From Rhizobium sp. S152 (lineage in GTDB: Bacteria; Pseudomonadota; Alphaproteobacteria; Rhizobiales; Rhizobiaceae): a stretch of 64,000 bases of DNA. Below, in pieces: positions 8,461 through 18,494 of the stretch. The stretch spans positions 1-64,000 of the forward strand of contig NZ_JAUDRZ010000009.1 of the NCBI RefSeq assembly GCF_030380735.1, given 5' to 3'. The position numbers were made by a program, and so were the translations under genes. Position 1 is the stretch's first letter. Each line of letters begins with the position of its first letter. Under the pieces are notes generated by a model. That model made no database searches, had not been told where the DNA came from, and was given only the letters and a program-made list of their open reading frames with translations.

Positions 8461-8477
8461 GGACGAAGCAAAGAGCC

Positions 8478-10304
<1,827 letters not shown>

Positions 10305-10452
10305 GCGCCGCATATAGCAGCGCATCCCCTTGCCGCAAAGCGGAAAAGCAGGGTTTCGTTTACGATAAGTCGCGCCGGCGATGCCCGAATTTGGCGCTTG
10401 ATTCCACCGACGAACCATGCATTTCTATTATAGTAGAAAATTGGACCGGATA

Positions 10453-11022
10453 ATGGAACAGGCACTCGAGCTTGCGATTGGCATACGAATCCGCAAGCTT
10501 CGGATGGCGCGAAGCATGACGCTGGATGACCTCGCCGATGCCTCCGGCGTCAGCCGGGCGATGATCTCGCGCATCGAGCGCGGCGAGGCGAGCCCCACGG
10601 CGTCGCTGCTCGCTCGCGTCTGTGCGGCTCTTGACCTATCGCTCTCGGCCTTCTTCGCCGATGAGGGCGAGGCTTCCCCACTTTCAAGACGGCAAGATCA
10701 GCAGGTCTGGCGCGATCCGGAAACGGGCTATCTCAGGCGTTCCGTCTCGCCGCCGGGGACCACCTCGGATGTCGATATCGTCGATGTCGAATTTCCATCG
10801 GGTGCCCGCGTCAGCTTCCCGCCTCACGCAGCGGCGAGCGGCATGACTCAGCATATCTGGCTGTTCGATGGTGAAATGGAGATGACGACGGGCGACGGCA
10901 CCGTGCATCGCCTGCTCCCCGGCGATTGCCTGTTCATGCCCGTGGCTGAAGGCCATGTCTTCCACAATCCCGGCCCGGCACTGGCCCATTATTGCGTGGT
11001 CCTCGACCGCCGCCGACACTAA
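10453..11022 (+). CDS. XRE-family transcriptional regulator with C-terminal cupin domain
   Basis: A 189-residue regulator. Residues 5-65 form a Cro/CI helix-turn-helix (IRKLRMARSMTLDDLADASGVSRAMISRIERG), and residues 100-185 form a cupin barrel (VEFPSGARVSFP, HIWLFDGEMEMTTGDG, LLPGDCLFMP, HVFHNPGP) that usually binds a small effector. I use ATG 10453; a frame-open start at 10417 lacks a ribosome site. The gene is followed after 18 bases by an acetyltransferase gene on the same strand, so the two probably form a small operon, with the regulator perhaps sensing the acetyltransferase substrate. Effector unknown. Confidence 0.88.
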   Translation: MEQALELAIGIRIRKLRMARSMTLDDLADASGVSRAMISRIERGEASPTASLLARVCAALDLSLSAFFADEGEASPLSRRQDQQVWRDPETGYLRRSVSPPGTTSDVDIVDVEFPSGARVSFPPHAAASGMTQHIWLFDGEMEMTTGDGTVHRLLPGDCLFMPVAEGHVFHNPGPALAHYCVVLDRRRH

Positions 11023-11040
11023 TTGATTTCAGGAGCACCC

Positions 11041-11559
11041 ATGGCCACGATTCGACTGCTCGACGCGACAGAAGCTCGCGCTGCGATACCCGACCTATGC
11101 GACGTGCTTGTCGATTGCATTGATGGCGGCGCCTCGGTCGGCTTTATGCAGCCCTACACGCGAGAGGATGCTGAACCCTACTGGCAGGCCGTTGCCGACA
11201 GTGTCGCCTCGGGCGCCACGCTGCTTTTCGTAGCCGAATTTGAAAGCAGGGTGCTCGGCACCGTGCAGATCGGTGCCGCCCAGATGCCGAACCAGCCCCA
11301 CCGCGCCGATTTGAAGAAGCTCCTCGTCCACCGCCTCGCCCGCGGCAAGGGCCTGGCGCGCCTTTTGATGCGCGCCGCCGAAGAGGAGGCCGCGCGCCGC
11401 GGAAAAACCATCCTCGTCCTCGACACGGCGACTGGCAGCGATGCCGAGGCGATCTATCCCCGGCTCGGCTGGGAGCGCGTCGGCGTTATCCCGGATTATG
11501 CTCTGTGGCCGGAAGGTGGCTTCTGCGCCTCGACCTTTTTCTACAAGCGCATCGCCTGA
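11041..11559 (+). CDS. GNAT-family N-acetyltransferase
   Basis: A 172-residue GCN5-related acetyltransferase. The acetyl-CoA site is visible as LLVHRLARGKGLARLLMRAAEEEA (motif A, R/Q-x-x-G-x-G/A type) around residues 95-118, followed by the beta-5 segment TILVLDTATGSDAEAIYPRLGWERVGVIPDYAL, like aminoglycoside- or amino-acid-acting GNATs. AGGAG seven bases before ATG 11041 fixes the start. It appears co-transcribed with the XRE-cupin regulator. The substrate is not predictable. Confidence 0.87.
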   Translation: MATIRLLDATEARAAIPDLCDVLVDCIDGGASVGFMQPYTREDAEPYWQAVADSVASGATLLFVAEFESRVLGTVQIGAAQMPNQPHRADLKKLLVHRLARGKGLARLLMRAAEEEAARRGKTILVLDTATGSDAEAIYPRLGWERVGVIPDYALWPEGGFCASTFFYKRIA

Positions 11560-11580
11560 AATCAGCGGTCGGCTGCGAAC

Positions 11581-12048
11581 TCAAGCGTTCTTGAGCCGCG
11601 GATCGTCCAGCGCCGGATTGTAGAACAGCGACAGCGTCAGGCTTTTGGCAATCCGCTCGGCCGTAGCCATGAACCAGGCCTTCGCCTCGTCGTTGGGTGC
11701 GATGTCGTCGAGCGTTTGAGAAAACAGCGCCAGCCATTGCGGAAAGAGGCCTGGCGTCAGGTTGGATACGCCGACATGCGCCTGCACCGGCTTGCCGCCA
11801 TAGGCACCGTTGCGAAACGCCACCGCCGACCAGAAGCTCTTCATCTTCGCCATATGCTCCGGCCACCGACCGGAAAGCTTGGCGTCGAAAACAGGACCAA
11901 GTTCGGAATGCTCGAGAATGCGCCCATAGAAGGTTTCGACAAGACGGTCGATAAACGCCTGATCGATGCCGATCGCCCGCATGTCGGCCTCGGCGCGTTC
12001 GCGAATGGCAGCCACATGCACCGCCCGTCCTTCGATTGTCCTGTCCAT
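11581..12048 (-). CDS. Group III truncated hemoglobin
   Basis: A 155-residue globin of the truncated 2-on-2 fold, group III. The F-helix proximal region VQAHVGV gives the haem-binding His, and the segment LVETFYGRILEHSELGPVFDAKL with the downstream HMAKMKSFWSAV is the group III signature. Members bind O2/NO and may relieve nitrosative stress or aid respiration at low oxygen. ATG 12048 has GGAG six bases upstream; the GTG at 12054 overlaps that site. It converges on the acetyltransferase gene with a 21-base gap. Confidence 0.88.
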   Translation of the reverse strand: MDRTIEGRAVHVAAIRERAEADMRAIGIDQAFIDRLVETFYGRILEHSELGPVFDAKLSGRWPEHMAKMKSFWSAVAFRNGAYGGKPVQAHVGVSNLTPGLFPQWLALFSQTLDDIAPNDEAKAWFMATAERIAKSLTLSLFYNPALDDPRLKNA

Positions 12049-12144
12049 GTTCACTCCGACCGCCGCATGATGCGACGGCTCTCATATAGGCTATCAGCCA
12101 CGTCCGATGAAGATCGCGAGACTGTGACGGCGCGTCGCGCTCGA

Positions 12145-12771
12145 TTACGCGCCGGCGAGCGGCGCCACATGCGGCCAGACCTCTAGCGTGCCGCGATAGA
12201 TCATGCTGAAAGCCACATAGAGGATGATCGCAAGGCCGATATAGGCGATCCAGTGGTAGCGGTTAAGCAGGCGCGCAATGAAGTTCGCGGCGATGCCCAT
12301 CATGGCAATCGAGAGGATCAGGCCGATGACCAGCACCGTCGGATGTTCGCGCGCGGCGCCGGCAACGGCGAGTACGTTGTCGAGCGACATCGAAACGTCG
12401 GCGATGACGATCTGGCTAGCCGCCTGGAAGAATGTCTTGCGCGGCGCTTGCGCCTTGCCGTCGATCGCATCCTCGTCAATACCGGTGCCGGCCCGAAGCT
12501 CGCGCCACATCTTCCAGCATACCCAGAGCAGCAGGATGCCGCCCGCGAGAAGCAGGCCGATGATGTCGAGAAGCTGGACGGTGACGCTGGCGAGGGCGAT
12601 GCGAAGAATGGTTGCCGCGAGAATGCCGACCAGGATCGCCTTGCGGCGCTGATCAGTCGGCAGGCCGGCTGCGGCAAGGCCGATCACGACGGCATTGTCT
12701 CCGGCTAGTACGAGGTCGATCAGGATGACCTGCAGAAGCGCCAGCAGGCCAGCAGAGGTAAAGATTTCCAT
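12145..12771 (-). CDS. TerC-family integral membrane protein (YjbE-like)
   Basis: A 208-residue polytopic protein of the TerC superfamily, members of which handle metal ions (for example manganese efflux) or tellurite resistance. The first helix has the conserved LIDLVLAGDNAVVIGLA, and the second half repeats the acidic motif as VIADVSMSLDNVLAVAG; these paired Asp-Asn motifs are the expected ion-path residues. About seven membrane segments are visible. Its 5' leader folds over the ribosome site (see 12781-12805). Specific ion is unknown. Confidence 0.82.
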   Translation of the reverse strand: MEIFTSAGLLALLQVILIDLVLAGDNAVVIGLAAAGLPTDQRRKAILVGILAATILRIALASVTVQLLDIIGLLLAGGILLLWVCWKMWRELRAGTGIDEDAIDGKAQAPRKTFFQAASQIVIADVSMSLDNVLAVAGAAREHPTVLVIGLILSIAMMGIAANFIARLLNRYHWIAYIGLAIILYVAFSMIYRGTLEVWPHVAPLAGA

Positions 12772-12780
12772 GCTGATTTA

Positions 12781-12805
12781 TCCTCGGAAGGGGGCAGGCC
12801 CCGAG
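12781..12805 (-). promoter_or_regulatory. Hairpin covering the ribosome site of the TerC-like gene
   Basis: On the minus strand CTCGG (12805-12801) can pair with CCGAG (12787-12783), enclosing a GGGG-CCTG-CCCC hairpin that competes with it. The GAG of the Shine-Dalgarno GAGGA (12785-12781) lies inside the outer pairing, nine bases before ATG 12771. This could gate translation. I do not see a confident match to the yybP-ykoY manganese riboswitch, though that would be the first class to test. Confidence 0.4.
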
Positions 12806-12995
12806 TTGTAGCTCTGACGCATAAGCACCTGTCGCGGTCGGATCAAGTTGTTTTGACCTAAAAGCAAAGCTGTTCCATCGTGCAGCCGCTGGAACAGGAA
12901 ACTTCGTCGCCCGCAAGCGCATGTGAAAACATACCCGCCCTTGCCATTGATGACCGTTGCGCTTAGCTCTCAGCCTTCACGAATCCGGATATCGC

Positions 12996-14120
12996 ATGCC
13001 GCATAAGGTCTCCCTGTCCCGTCTCAAGCTTACCGACTTTCGCAATTATGCGGCGGCGGCGCTTTCGCTCGACGGCAGGCATGTCGTGCTGACCGGCGAC
13101 AACGGTGCTGGCAAGACCAACTTGATGGAGGCGGTGTCCTTCCTGTCGCCGGGCCGCGGCCTGCGGCGTGCCGCCTATGGCGATGTCACGCGTGTGGGGT
13201 CCGATGGCGGCTTCACGATTTTTGCTGAACTCGATGGCATGGAAGGCGAAGTCGAGATCGGTACGGGCGTCGATACCACCGATGAGAACGCTTCGCGCCG
13301 GTTGCGCATCAATGGCACGCCGGCGAAGACCGCCGATGAACTGACCGATCATCTCCGCCTGCTCTGGCTGACACCCTCGATGGACGGTCTTTTTACCGGC
13401 GGCTCGTCCGAGCGCCGCCGCTTCCTCGACCGCCTTGTACTGTCGCTCGATCCCGCTCACGGCCGGCGCGCCGGTGATTTCGAGCGCGCCATGCGCAGCC
13501 GCAACAAGCTGCTCGACGAACGCCGCTTCGATCCGTCCTGGCTCTCGGGCATCGAGCAACAGATGGCGAGCCTCGGCATCGCCATGGCGCTCGCCCGTCA
13601 GGAAATGCTCGGCCTCTTGACCCGGCTTATCGATGAGACGCGGGAAACCTCGCCCTTTCCTTCCGCCGCGCTGGAACTCTCCGGATTCATGGATGGCCAA
13701 TTCGGCCGCCCCGCCGTTGATCTTGAGGATGAATATGCGGCGGCCCTTGCCGAAAATCGCTATCGCGACGCCGCCGCTGGGCGAACGCTGGAAGGACCGC
13801 ACCGCGCCGATCTCCTCGTGCGCCATCGCGACAAGCAGATGGAGGCCGCGCGCTGTTCGACAGGCGAGCAGAAAGCCCTTCTGGTCGGTCTCATTCTGGC
13901 GCATGCGCGCCTCGTGGCGAACCTTACCGAGCACGCACCAGTTCTGCTCCTGGATGAAATTGCAGCGCATCTGGATGAGGGCAGGCGCGCGGCACTGTTC
14001 GATCTGATCGATGCGCTGGGCGGCCAGGCCTTCATGACCGGCACGGACCGGTCCATGTTTTCCGCGCTCGGTGATCGGGCGCAGTTCTTCACCGTTGCCG
14101 ATGGGAAGGTTTTAGAATGA
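12996..14120 (+). CDS. recF: DNA replication/repair protein RecF
   Basis: SMC-like ATPase, 374 residues, that loads RecA at gaps with RecO and RecR; recR is also in this window. Walker A GDNGAGKT is at residues 34-41, the LTDFRNY N-terminus is typical, signature CSTGEQKALLVGLILAHA is present, and Walker B is APVLLLDEIAAHLD. Start taken at MPHKVSLS. The gene is not beside dnaN-gyrB but heads a tight plus-strand run with moeB and an acetyltransferase gene, joined by ATGA overlaps. Confidence 0.95.
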   Translation: MPHKVSLSRLKLTDFRNYAAAALSLDGRHVVLTGDNGAGKTNLMEAVSFLSPGRGLRRAAYGDVTRVGSDGGFTIFAELDGMEGEVEIGTGVDTTDENASRRLRINGTPAKTADELTDHLRLLWLTPSMDGLFTGGSSERRRFLDRLVLSLDPAHGRRAGDFERAMRSRNKLLDERRFDPSWLSGIEQQMASLGIAMALARQEMLGLLTRLIDETRETSPFPSAALELSGFMDGQFGRPAVDLEDEYAAALAENRYRDAAAGRTLEGPHRADLLVRHRDKQMEAARCSTGEQKALLVGLILAHARLVANLTEHAPVLLLDEIAAHLDEGRRAALFDLIDALGGQAFMTGTDRSMFSALGDRAQFFTVADGKVLE

Positions 14121-14941
14121 CAGATACGGATTTCACGTCGGCGGAAGACCATGTTAGCATCGGCCCCATGGAACCGTTGAGCCCGGAAGAAATCGCCCGA
14201 TACCAGCGCCACATCCTGCTTCCCGAGATCGGCGGCGCCGGCCAGCAGAAGCTCAAATCTGCGCGTGTTCTTGTCATCGGCGCCGGCGGTCTTGGCGCAC
14301 CGGTTCTGCAGTATCTTGCGGCGGCCGGCGTGGGCACTCTCGGCATCGCCGATGACGATAGGGTGTCGCTCTCCAATCTGCAGCGTCAGGTGATCCACGA
14401 TTCCGGCACGATCGGCGAATTGAAGACCGAAAGCGCTGCCTTTTCCATCGCCCGGCTCAATCCGCACGTCAAAGTGATTCGCTTCGAGGAGCGCTTCTCG
14501 GCCGAGTCCGCCCGCCGCCATTTGTCCGGTTTCGATTTGCTGATCGATGGCTCCGACAATTTCGACACGCGCTATACCGCTGCCGATGCTGCCGAAAAGG
14601 CGGGCATCCCCTTGGTCACCGGCGCGGTTGGACGTTTCGATGGCTCCGTCACCGTTCTGAAGCCCTACGAGGCGGCGGAAGACGGAACGCAGAACCCCAC
14701 TTACCGTGATCTCTTCCCCGAGAGGCCCCCGGAAGGACTTATCCCCGTCTGCGCGGAGACCGGCGTGATCGGCGCGCTGACCGGGGTCATCGGCACGATG
14801 ATGGCAATGGAAGCGATCAAGCTCGTGACCGGTACCGGCGAGCCGCTGGTCGGCCGCCTGCTGCTCTACGATGCCCTGGCTGCCCGCTTCGACGTAATTC
14901 GCTACAAGCGCCGGCGCGCGAAGGCCGCCGCGGCACAATGA
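14117..14941 (+). CDS. moeB: MoeB/ThiF-family adenylyltransferase
   Basis: A 274-residue E1-like enzyme that adenylates the C-terminal Gly of a small sulfur carrier (MoaD or ThiS). The nucleotide-binding loop GAGGLGAPVLQYLAAAGVG, the Asp-containing IADDDRVSLSNLQRQV and the Arg-containing helix are intact. The region where E. coli MoeB has its first zinc CxxC reads NPTYRDLFPE, and the C-terminal CxxC is also absent, so the structural zinc site is lost. A start at MEPLSPEE (14168) would give the more usual N-terminus. It overlaps recF and the next gene by ATGA each. Confidence 0.88.
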   Translation: MTDTDFTSAEDHVSIGPMEPLSPEEIARYQRHILLPEIGGAGQQKLKSARVLVIGAGGLGAPVLQYLAAAGVGTLGIADDDRVSLSNLQRQVIHDSGTIGELKTESAAFSIARLNPHVKVIRFEERFSAESARRHLSGFDLLIDGSDNFDTRYTAADAAEKAGIPLVTGAVGRFDGSVTVLKPYEAAEDGTQNPTYRDLFPERPPEGLIPVCAETGVIGALTGVIGTMMAMEAIKLVTGTGEPLVGRLLLYDALAARFDVIRYKRRRAKAAAAQ

Positions 14942-15411
14942 AGATCGATCGTATCGAAGCCGATTTCCAGCAATGGGATGAACTGTTGGCGCTGATACTC
15001 TCGTCTTTCGCTTACATGGACCATCGCATTGATCCACCATCCTCGGCGCACCGGTTGACGCTGCAATCCCTCGCCGACAAGGCCGCTGCCGAGATCGCCT
15101 TTGTGGCGAGTGAAGGCAATAGCTTGCTGGGTTGCATCTTCCTTCGCCCGGAGAGCGATTGCCTCTACGTCGGCAAGCTCGCCATTGCACCAGCCGCACA
15201 GGGCAAAGGCGTCGGGCGGCGGCTCTTGGCGGCCGCTGAACAGGTTGCCGGCGAACTCTCGCTGCCCGCGCTCAGGCTGGAAACCCGTATCGAGCTTGTC
15301 GAGAACCACGCCGTTTTCGCCCGCTGGGGCTTCTTTAGAACGGCCGAGAACGCTCATCCGGGCTTTACCCGCACGACCTCGATCGAGATGCGCAAGCAGC
15401 TTTCCACTTAG
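14938..15411 (+). CDS. GNAT-family N-acetyltransferase
   Basis: A 157-residue acetyltransferase unlike the one at 11041. The acetyl-CoA loop is LAIAPAAQGKGVGRRLLAAAEQVA (Q-x-x-G-x-G) near residue 80-105, and the fold ends in HAVFARWGFFRTAENAHPGFTRTTSIEMRK, as in aminoglycoside-like or RimI-like GNATs. It starts inside the moeB stop (ATGA) and ends four bases into the convergent dehydrogenase gene. Substrate unknown; its coupling to recF-moeB is probably historical. Confidence 0.85.
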   Translation: MKIDRIEADFQQWDELLALILSSFAYMDHRIDPPSSAHRLTLQSLADKAAAEIAFVASEGNSLLGCIFLRPESDCLYVGKLAIAPAAQGKGVGRRLLAAAEQVAGELSLPALRLETRIELVENHAVFARWGFFRTAENAHPGFTRTTSIEMRKQLST

Positions 15412-16409
15412 CGCCCGGGCAGCACTCGGTTGGGCGGACGGTGTCCGTCGATGAAGGCGCGGATGTTGATGATCACCTTGTCGCCCATGTCGATGCGGCC
15501 CTCGATCGTCGCCGAGCTCATATGCGGCAGCAGCACGACCTTGCCCTCGTTGGCGAGCTTGATCAGCTTAGGGTTGACGGCCGGCTCATTCTCGAACACG
15601 TCGAGACCGGCGCCTGCGATCTTGCCTTCCCGCAGGCTCTTGATCAGCGCCGCCTCATCGATCACATCGCCGCGCGCCGTGTTGACGAGATAGGCAGTCG
15701 GCTGCAGCAGAGCTAGCCGGCGCGCCGATAGCAGATGAAACGTTGCCGGCGTCGATGGGCAGTTGACCGAAACGATGTCGACCCGTGCCAGCATCTGGTC
15801 CAGGCTTTCCCAATAGGTCGCCTCCAGCTCGTCCTCGGTCACCGGGCTGACACGCTTGCGGTTGTGATAGTGGATCGACAGGCCAAAGGCCTTGGCGCGG
15901 CGCGCTACGGCGGTGCCGATGCGGCCCATGCCGACAATGCCGATGCGCTTGCCGTGGATACGGCGGCCCAGCATCCATGTCGGCGACCATCCGGCCCATT
16001 CGCCCGGACGGTCGGCGAGGACGCGCGCGCCCTCGCCAAGCCGGCGCGGCACTGCGAGGATAAGCGCCATCGTCATGTCGGCCGTGTCTTCGGTGAGCAC
16101 GTTCGGCGTGTTGGTGACGGTGATGCCCTTGCGGGCGGCCGCCTCGACGTCGATGTGATCGGTGCCGTTTGAAAAACTGGCGATCAGCTTCAACTGCGGC
16201 CCCGCTTCTTCGAGCAGCGTCGCGTCGATGCGATCCGTGACGGTCGGGACCAGTACTTCGGCGGTCTTCATCGCGCTTGCCAGTTCACTCTTCGAGCGCG
16301 GCATATCATCGATGTTGAGCTCGGCGTCGAAGAGCTCGCGCATGCGCGTTTCCACGGCATCCGGCAGCTTTCGCGTAATGTAGACCTTCGGTTTTTTCTT
16401 TGTCGTCAT
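15408..16409 (-). CDS. D-isomer-specific 2-hydroxyacid dehydrogenase (glyoxylate/hydroxypyruvate reductase type)
   Basis: NAD(P)H-dependent enzyme of 333 residues reducing a 2-oxoacid, most like GyaR glyoxylate reductases. The Rossmann motif is GIVGMGRIGTAVARRAKAFG; the catalytic Arg lies in VNTARGDVIDEAAL, the Glu in DVFENEPAVNP and the His in LLPHMSSAT. The N-terminal KKKPKVYITRKLPDAVETRM begins the catalytic lobe. ATG 16409 is the natural start. It stands alone on the minus strand. Subtype by motif resemblance only. Confidence 0.9.
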   Translation of the reverse strand: MTTKKKPKVYITRKLPDAVETRMRELFDAELNIDDMPRSKSELASAMKTAEVLVPTVTDRIDATLLEEAGPQLKLIASFSNGTDHIDVEAAARKGITVTNTPNVLTEDTADMTMALILAVPRRLGEGARVLADRPGEWAGWSPTWMLGRRIHGKRIGIVGMGRIGTAVARRAKAFGLSIHYHNRKRVSPVTEDELEATYWESLDQMLARVDIVSVNCPSTPATFHLLSARRLALLQPTAYLVNTARGDVIDEAALIKSLREGKIAGAGLDVFENEPAVNPKLIKLANEGKVVLLPHMSSATIEGRIDMGDKVIINIRAFIDGHRPPNRVLPGR

Positions 16410-16593
16410 GAGCGCCGGCGCTGCCTTGTTCAGATGTCCTTAACCAAGACGCGGGATAATTTCCCCGTTCCGGGCAATTTCTACCAGACCCGCGCACGAA
16501 GACAAACAAAACTCGTGAGCCAAGGCCGGCCGAATGCCGAACTCCTGACATCAGGCGGAAAAGCTGTCTCGAATGCGAGCGAATGGAAGTCCA

Positions 16594-17133
16594 ATGCGTA
16601 GCAAAGTCCTGAAATCATTCCTCGCGGTTGCGATCGGTTTCGTGCTTTCGATGGGAACGGCGGAATTTGCCGTTGCCCAGGCCGCCAAAGGCCCAAGCGG
16701 CCTGCCGCTGCCGCGCTTCGTGACGCTGAAGTCCAAGCGCGTCAACCTGCGCATCGGTCCCGGCACGGATTACGCGGCTTCGTGGATGTATCTGAAGGCC
16801 GGCCTGCCGGTCGAGATCATTCAGGAATACGACAACTGGCGCCAGATCCGCGATGCCGACGGCACCGAGGGTTGGGTCAACCAGTCGCTCCTGTCGGGTT
16901 CGCGCGCGGCCATTGCCGCACCGTGGATGAAGGGCAAGGGCCAGAGCGTCTTTGTCAACATGCGCCGCGAAGCGCTGCCGTCTTCGACCGTCGTCGCCAA
17001 GCTCGAGCCGGGTGTGATGATGAATATCGGCGAATGCAACGGCGACTGGTGCCTGGCCAAGACCGACGGCGCCGAAGGTTGGGTGGCGCAGTCGGAAATC
17101 TGGGGAGCCTATCCCGGCGAAGCCTTCAAGTAA
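16594..17133 (+). CDS. Exported protein with two bacterial SH3 domains
   Basis: A 179-residue protein with a signal peptide (residues 1-29, core FLAVAIGFVLSMGTA, ending AVAQA). Two SH3b-like repeats follow: SKRVNLRIGPGTDYAASWMYLKAGLPVEIIQ...WRQIRDADGTEGWV, and GQSVFVNMRREALPSSTVVAKLEPGVM...WCLAKTDGAEGWVAQSEIWG. SH3b domains often bind peptidoglycan, so a periplasmic cell-wall role is likely. GGAAG precedes ATG 16594. The 3' end overlaps the convergent kinase gene by eight bases. Confidence 0.85.
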   Translation: MRSKVLKSFLAVAIGFVLSMGTAEFAVAQAAKGPSGLPLPRFVTLKSKRVNLRIGPGTDYAASWMYLKAGLPVEIIQEYDNWRQIRDADGTEGWVNQSLLSGSRAAIAAPWMKGKGQSVFVNMRREALPSSTVVAKLEPGVMMNIGECNGDWCLAKTDGAEGWVAQSEIWGAYPGEAFK

Positions 17134-18118
17134 GACTTGCGTGCTTCGCCGCATCGGCGAGCGATGCCATCGGACGCGGTCCGACCTGTTGGATGACAAT
17201 GCCGGCGGCCAGGCAGCCGAGCTTGCCGCAGTCTTCGAGCGTCCGCCCCTGCGTGTAGCCGTAGAGGAAGCCGGCGGCAAAAAGGTCGCCCGCACCTGTC
17301 GTATCGACCAATTCCTTGATCGTGATCGCGTCGACGTAGTAACGCTCCGCACCCTTCAGGATAACGGCGCCGTCCTCGCTCATCGTCACGGCCGCGATCT
17401 TGCAATCCCTGGCGATGCTGGTCAGCGCCACTTCGAAATCGTCGGTCTCATAGAGCGCCAGCGCTTCCTGTCGGTTGGCGAAAACGATGTCGACGGTGCC
17501 CGAGCGCATCAGGTCTAGAAACTCGCCGCGATAGCGATCGACGCAGAAGCTGTCGGAGAGCGTCATCGACACTTCGCGGCCGTTCTCATGGGCGATGCGG
17601 GCGCAATCGCGGATCGCTTCCTTGGCGCGCGGCGGATCCCAGAGATAGCCTTCGAAATAGGTGACCTTGGCCTCAGCCACGACTTCAGGCTCGACATCCT
17701 CGGGACCAAGCTCGACACAGGCGCCGAGATAGGTGTTCATCGAGCGTTCGCCATCCGGGGTGACGAAGATCATCGAGCGTGCGGTCGGCGGGAACTTGCC
17801 GCGAGCCTGGGTCTGGTAGTGCACGCCCTGGGCGCGGATGTCGTGCGAAAAGATCTCGCCCAGCTGATCCTCGGCGACCTTGCCAAAATAGGCAGCCTTT
17901 CCGCCGAAGTTGGCGATCCCGGCTGCCGTGTTGCCGGCGCTGCCGCCCGATGCCTCCAGTGCTGGACCCATATGCGCATAGAGCAGCTCGGCGCGCTCGG
18001 CGTCGATCAGGTTCATCGCCGCCTTGGTAATCTTGTGGTCAATGAGGAACTGGTCGTCGCAACGCGCGATGATATCGACGATGGCGTTGCCGACAGTCAG
18101 TACATCGAATTTGGTCAT
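17126..18118 (-). CDS. PfkB-family carbohydrate kinase, adenosine kinase-like
   Basis: A 330-residue ribokinase-family enzyme. The N-terminal MTKFDVLTVGNAIVDIIAR and SGGSAGNTAAGIANFGGKAAYFGKVAEDQLG match alphaproteobacterial adenosine kinase-like proteins, and the anion-hole/catalytic motif ELVDTTGAGDLFAAGFLYG is intact, with Asp as catalytic base. It would phosphorylate adenosine to AMP using ATP, or a related nucleoside/sugar. Substrate is inferred from likeness. It is monocistronic or the partner of a tiny upstream frame (18161-18319). Confidence 0.87.
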   Translation of the reverse strand: MTKFDVLTVGNAIVDIIARCDDQFLIDHKITKAAMNLIDAERAELLYAHMGPALEASGGSAGNTAAGIANFGGKAAYFGKVAEDQLGEIFSHDIRAQGVHYQTQARGKFPPTARSMIFVTPDGERSMNTYLGACVELGPEDVEPEVVAEAKVTYFEGYLWDPPRAKEAIRDCARIAHENGREVSMTLSDSFCVDRYRGEFLDLMRSGTVDIVFANRQEALALYETDDFEVALTSIARDCKIAAVTMSEDGAVILKGAERYYVDAITIKELVDTTGAGDLFAAGFLYGYTQGRTLEDCGKLGCLAAGIVIQQVGPRPMASLADAAKHASLT

Positions 18119-18160
18119 GAAGAGGGAAATCCCGGTTTTGGTGATAGCCGGTGATCGGTC

Positions 18161-18319
18161 TTAGCGAATTTTCGCGGCATGGGAAGAAGAAATGCGGCTA
18201 GGTCCCGACTCTTGCTGAAAATCCGCGTGGATCGTCATGCGTCCGTCATCTTGAAGCGTTAGTTGTACTTTCAACGGATCGACATGGGCGGCCAGTTCCG
18301 CTGTCGATAGGGAAGGCAT
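18161..18319 (-). CDS. Possible 52-residue small protein
   Basis: A short frame starting ATG 18319 (MPSLSTAELAAHVDPLKVQL) with a well-placed GAAGGA five to six bases upstream. It ends 42 bases before the kinase start on the same strand. The composition looks soluble, with no membrane segment or cysteines. I recognise no family. The ribosome site and position favour a real leader or small gene, but nothing else supports it. Confidence 0.35.
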   Translation of the reverse strand: MPSLSTAELAAHVDPLKVQLTLQDDGRMTIHADFQQESGPSRISSSHAAKIR

Positions 18320-18403
18320 GATTGTCCTTCGACCCTTTGCCGGTGTTGCTGACCACGGATGAACTGGCAGCACGCACTGGATATCCGGCAAGACCGGATG
18401 CGG

Positions 18404-18429
18404 AAAAGCGGGCTTGGCCCGCTTTTTTT
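18404..18429 (+). terminator. Strong intrinsic terminator with no assigned gene
   Basis: AAAAGCGGGC-TTG-GCCCGCTTTTTTT (18404-18429). No annotated plus-strand gene ends nearby: the last, the SH3 gene, ends at 17133 and the kinase in between reads the other way. It therefore ends an unannotated RNA, or acts as an attenuator in the leader of the AEC gene that begins 66 bases later. Confidence 0.75.
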
Positions 18430-18494
18430 GTCTCTACATCACGGGCGATTTGCTGTTAGGTCTGTCATCTCCGCATGCAAAGGCAGTCCCTCCC

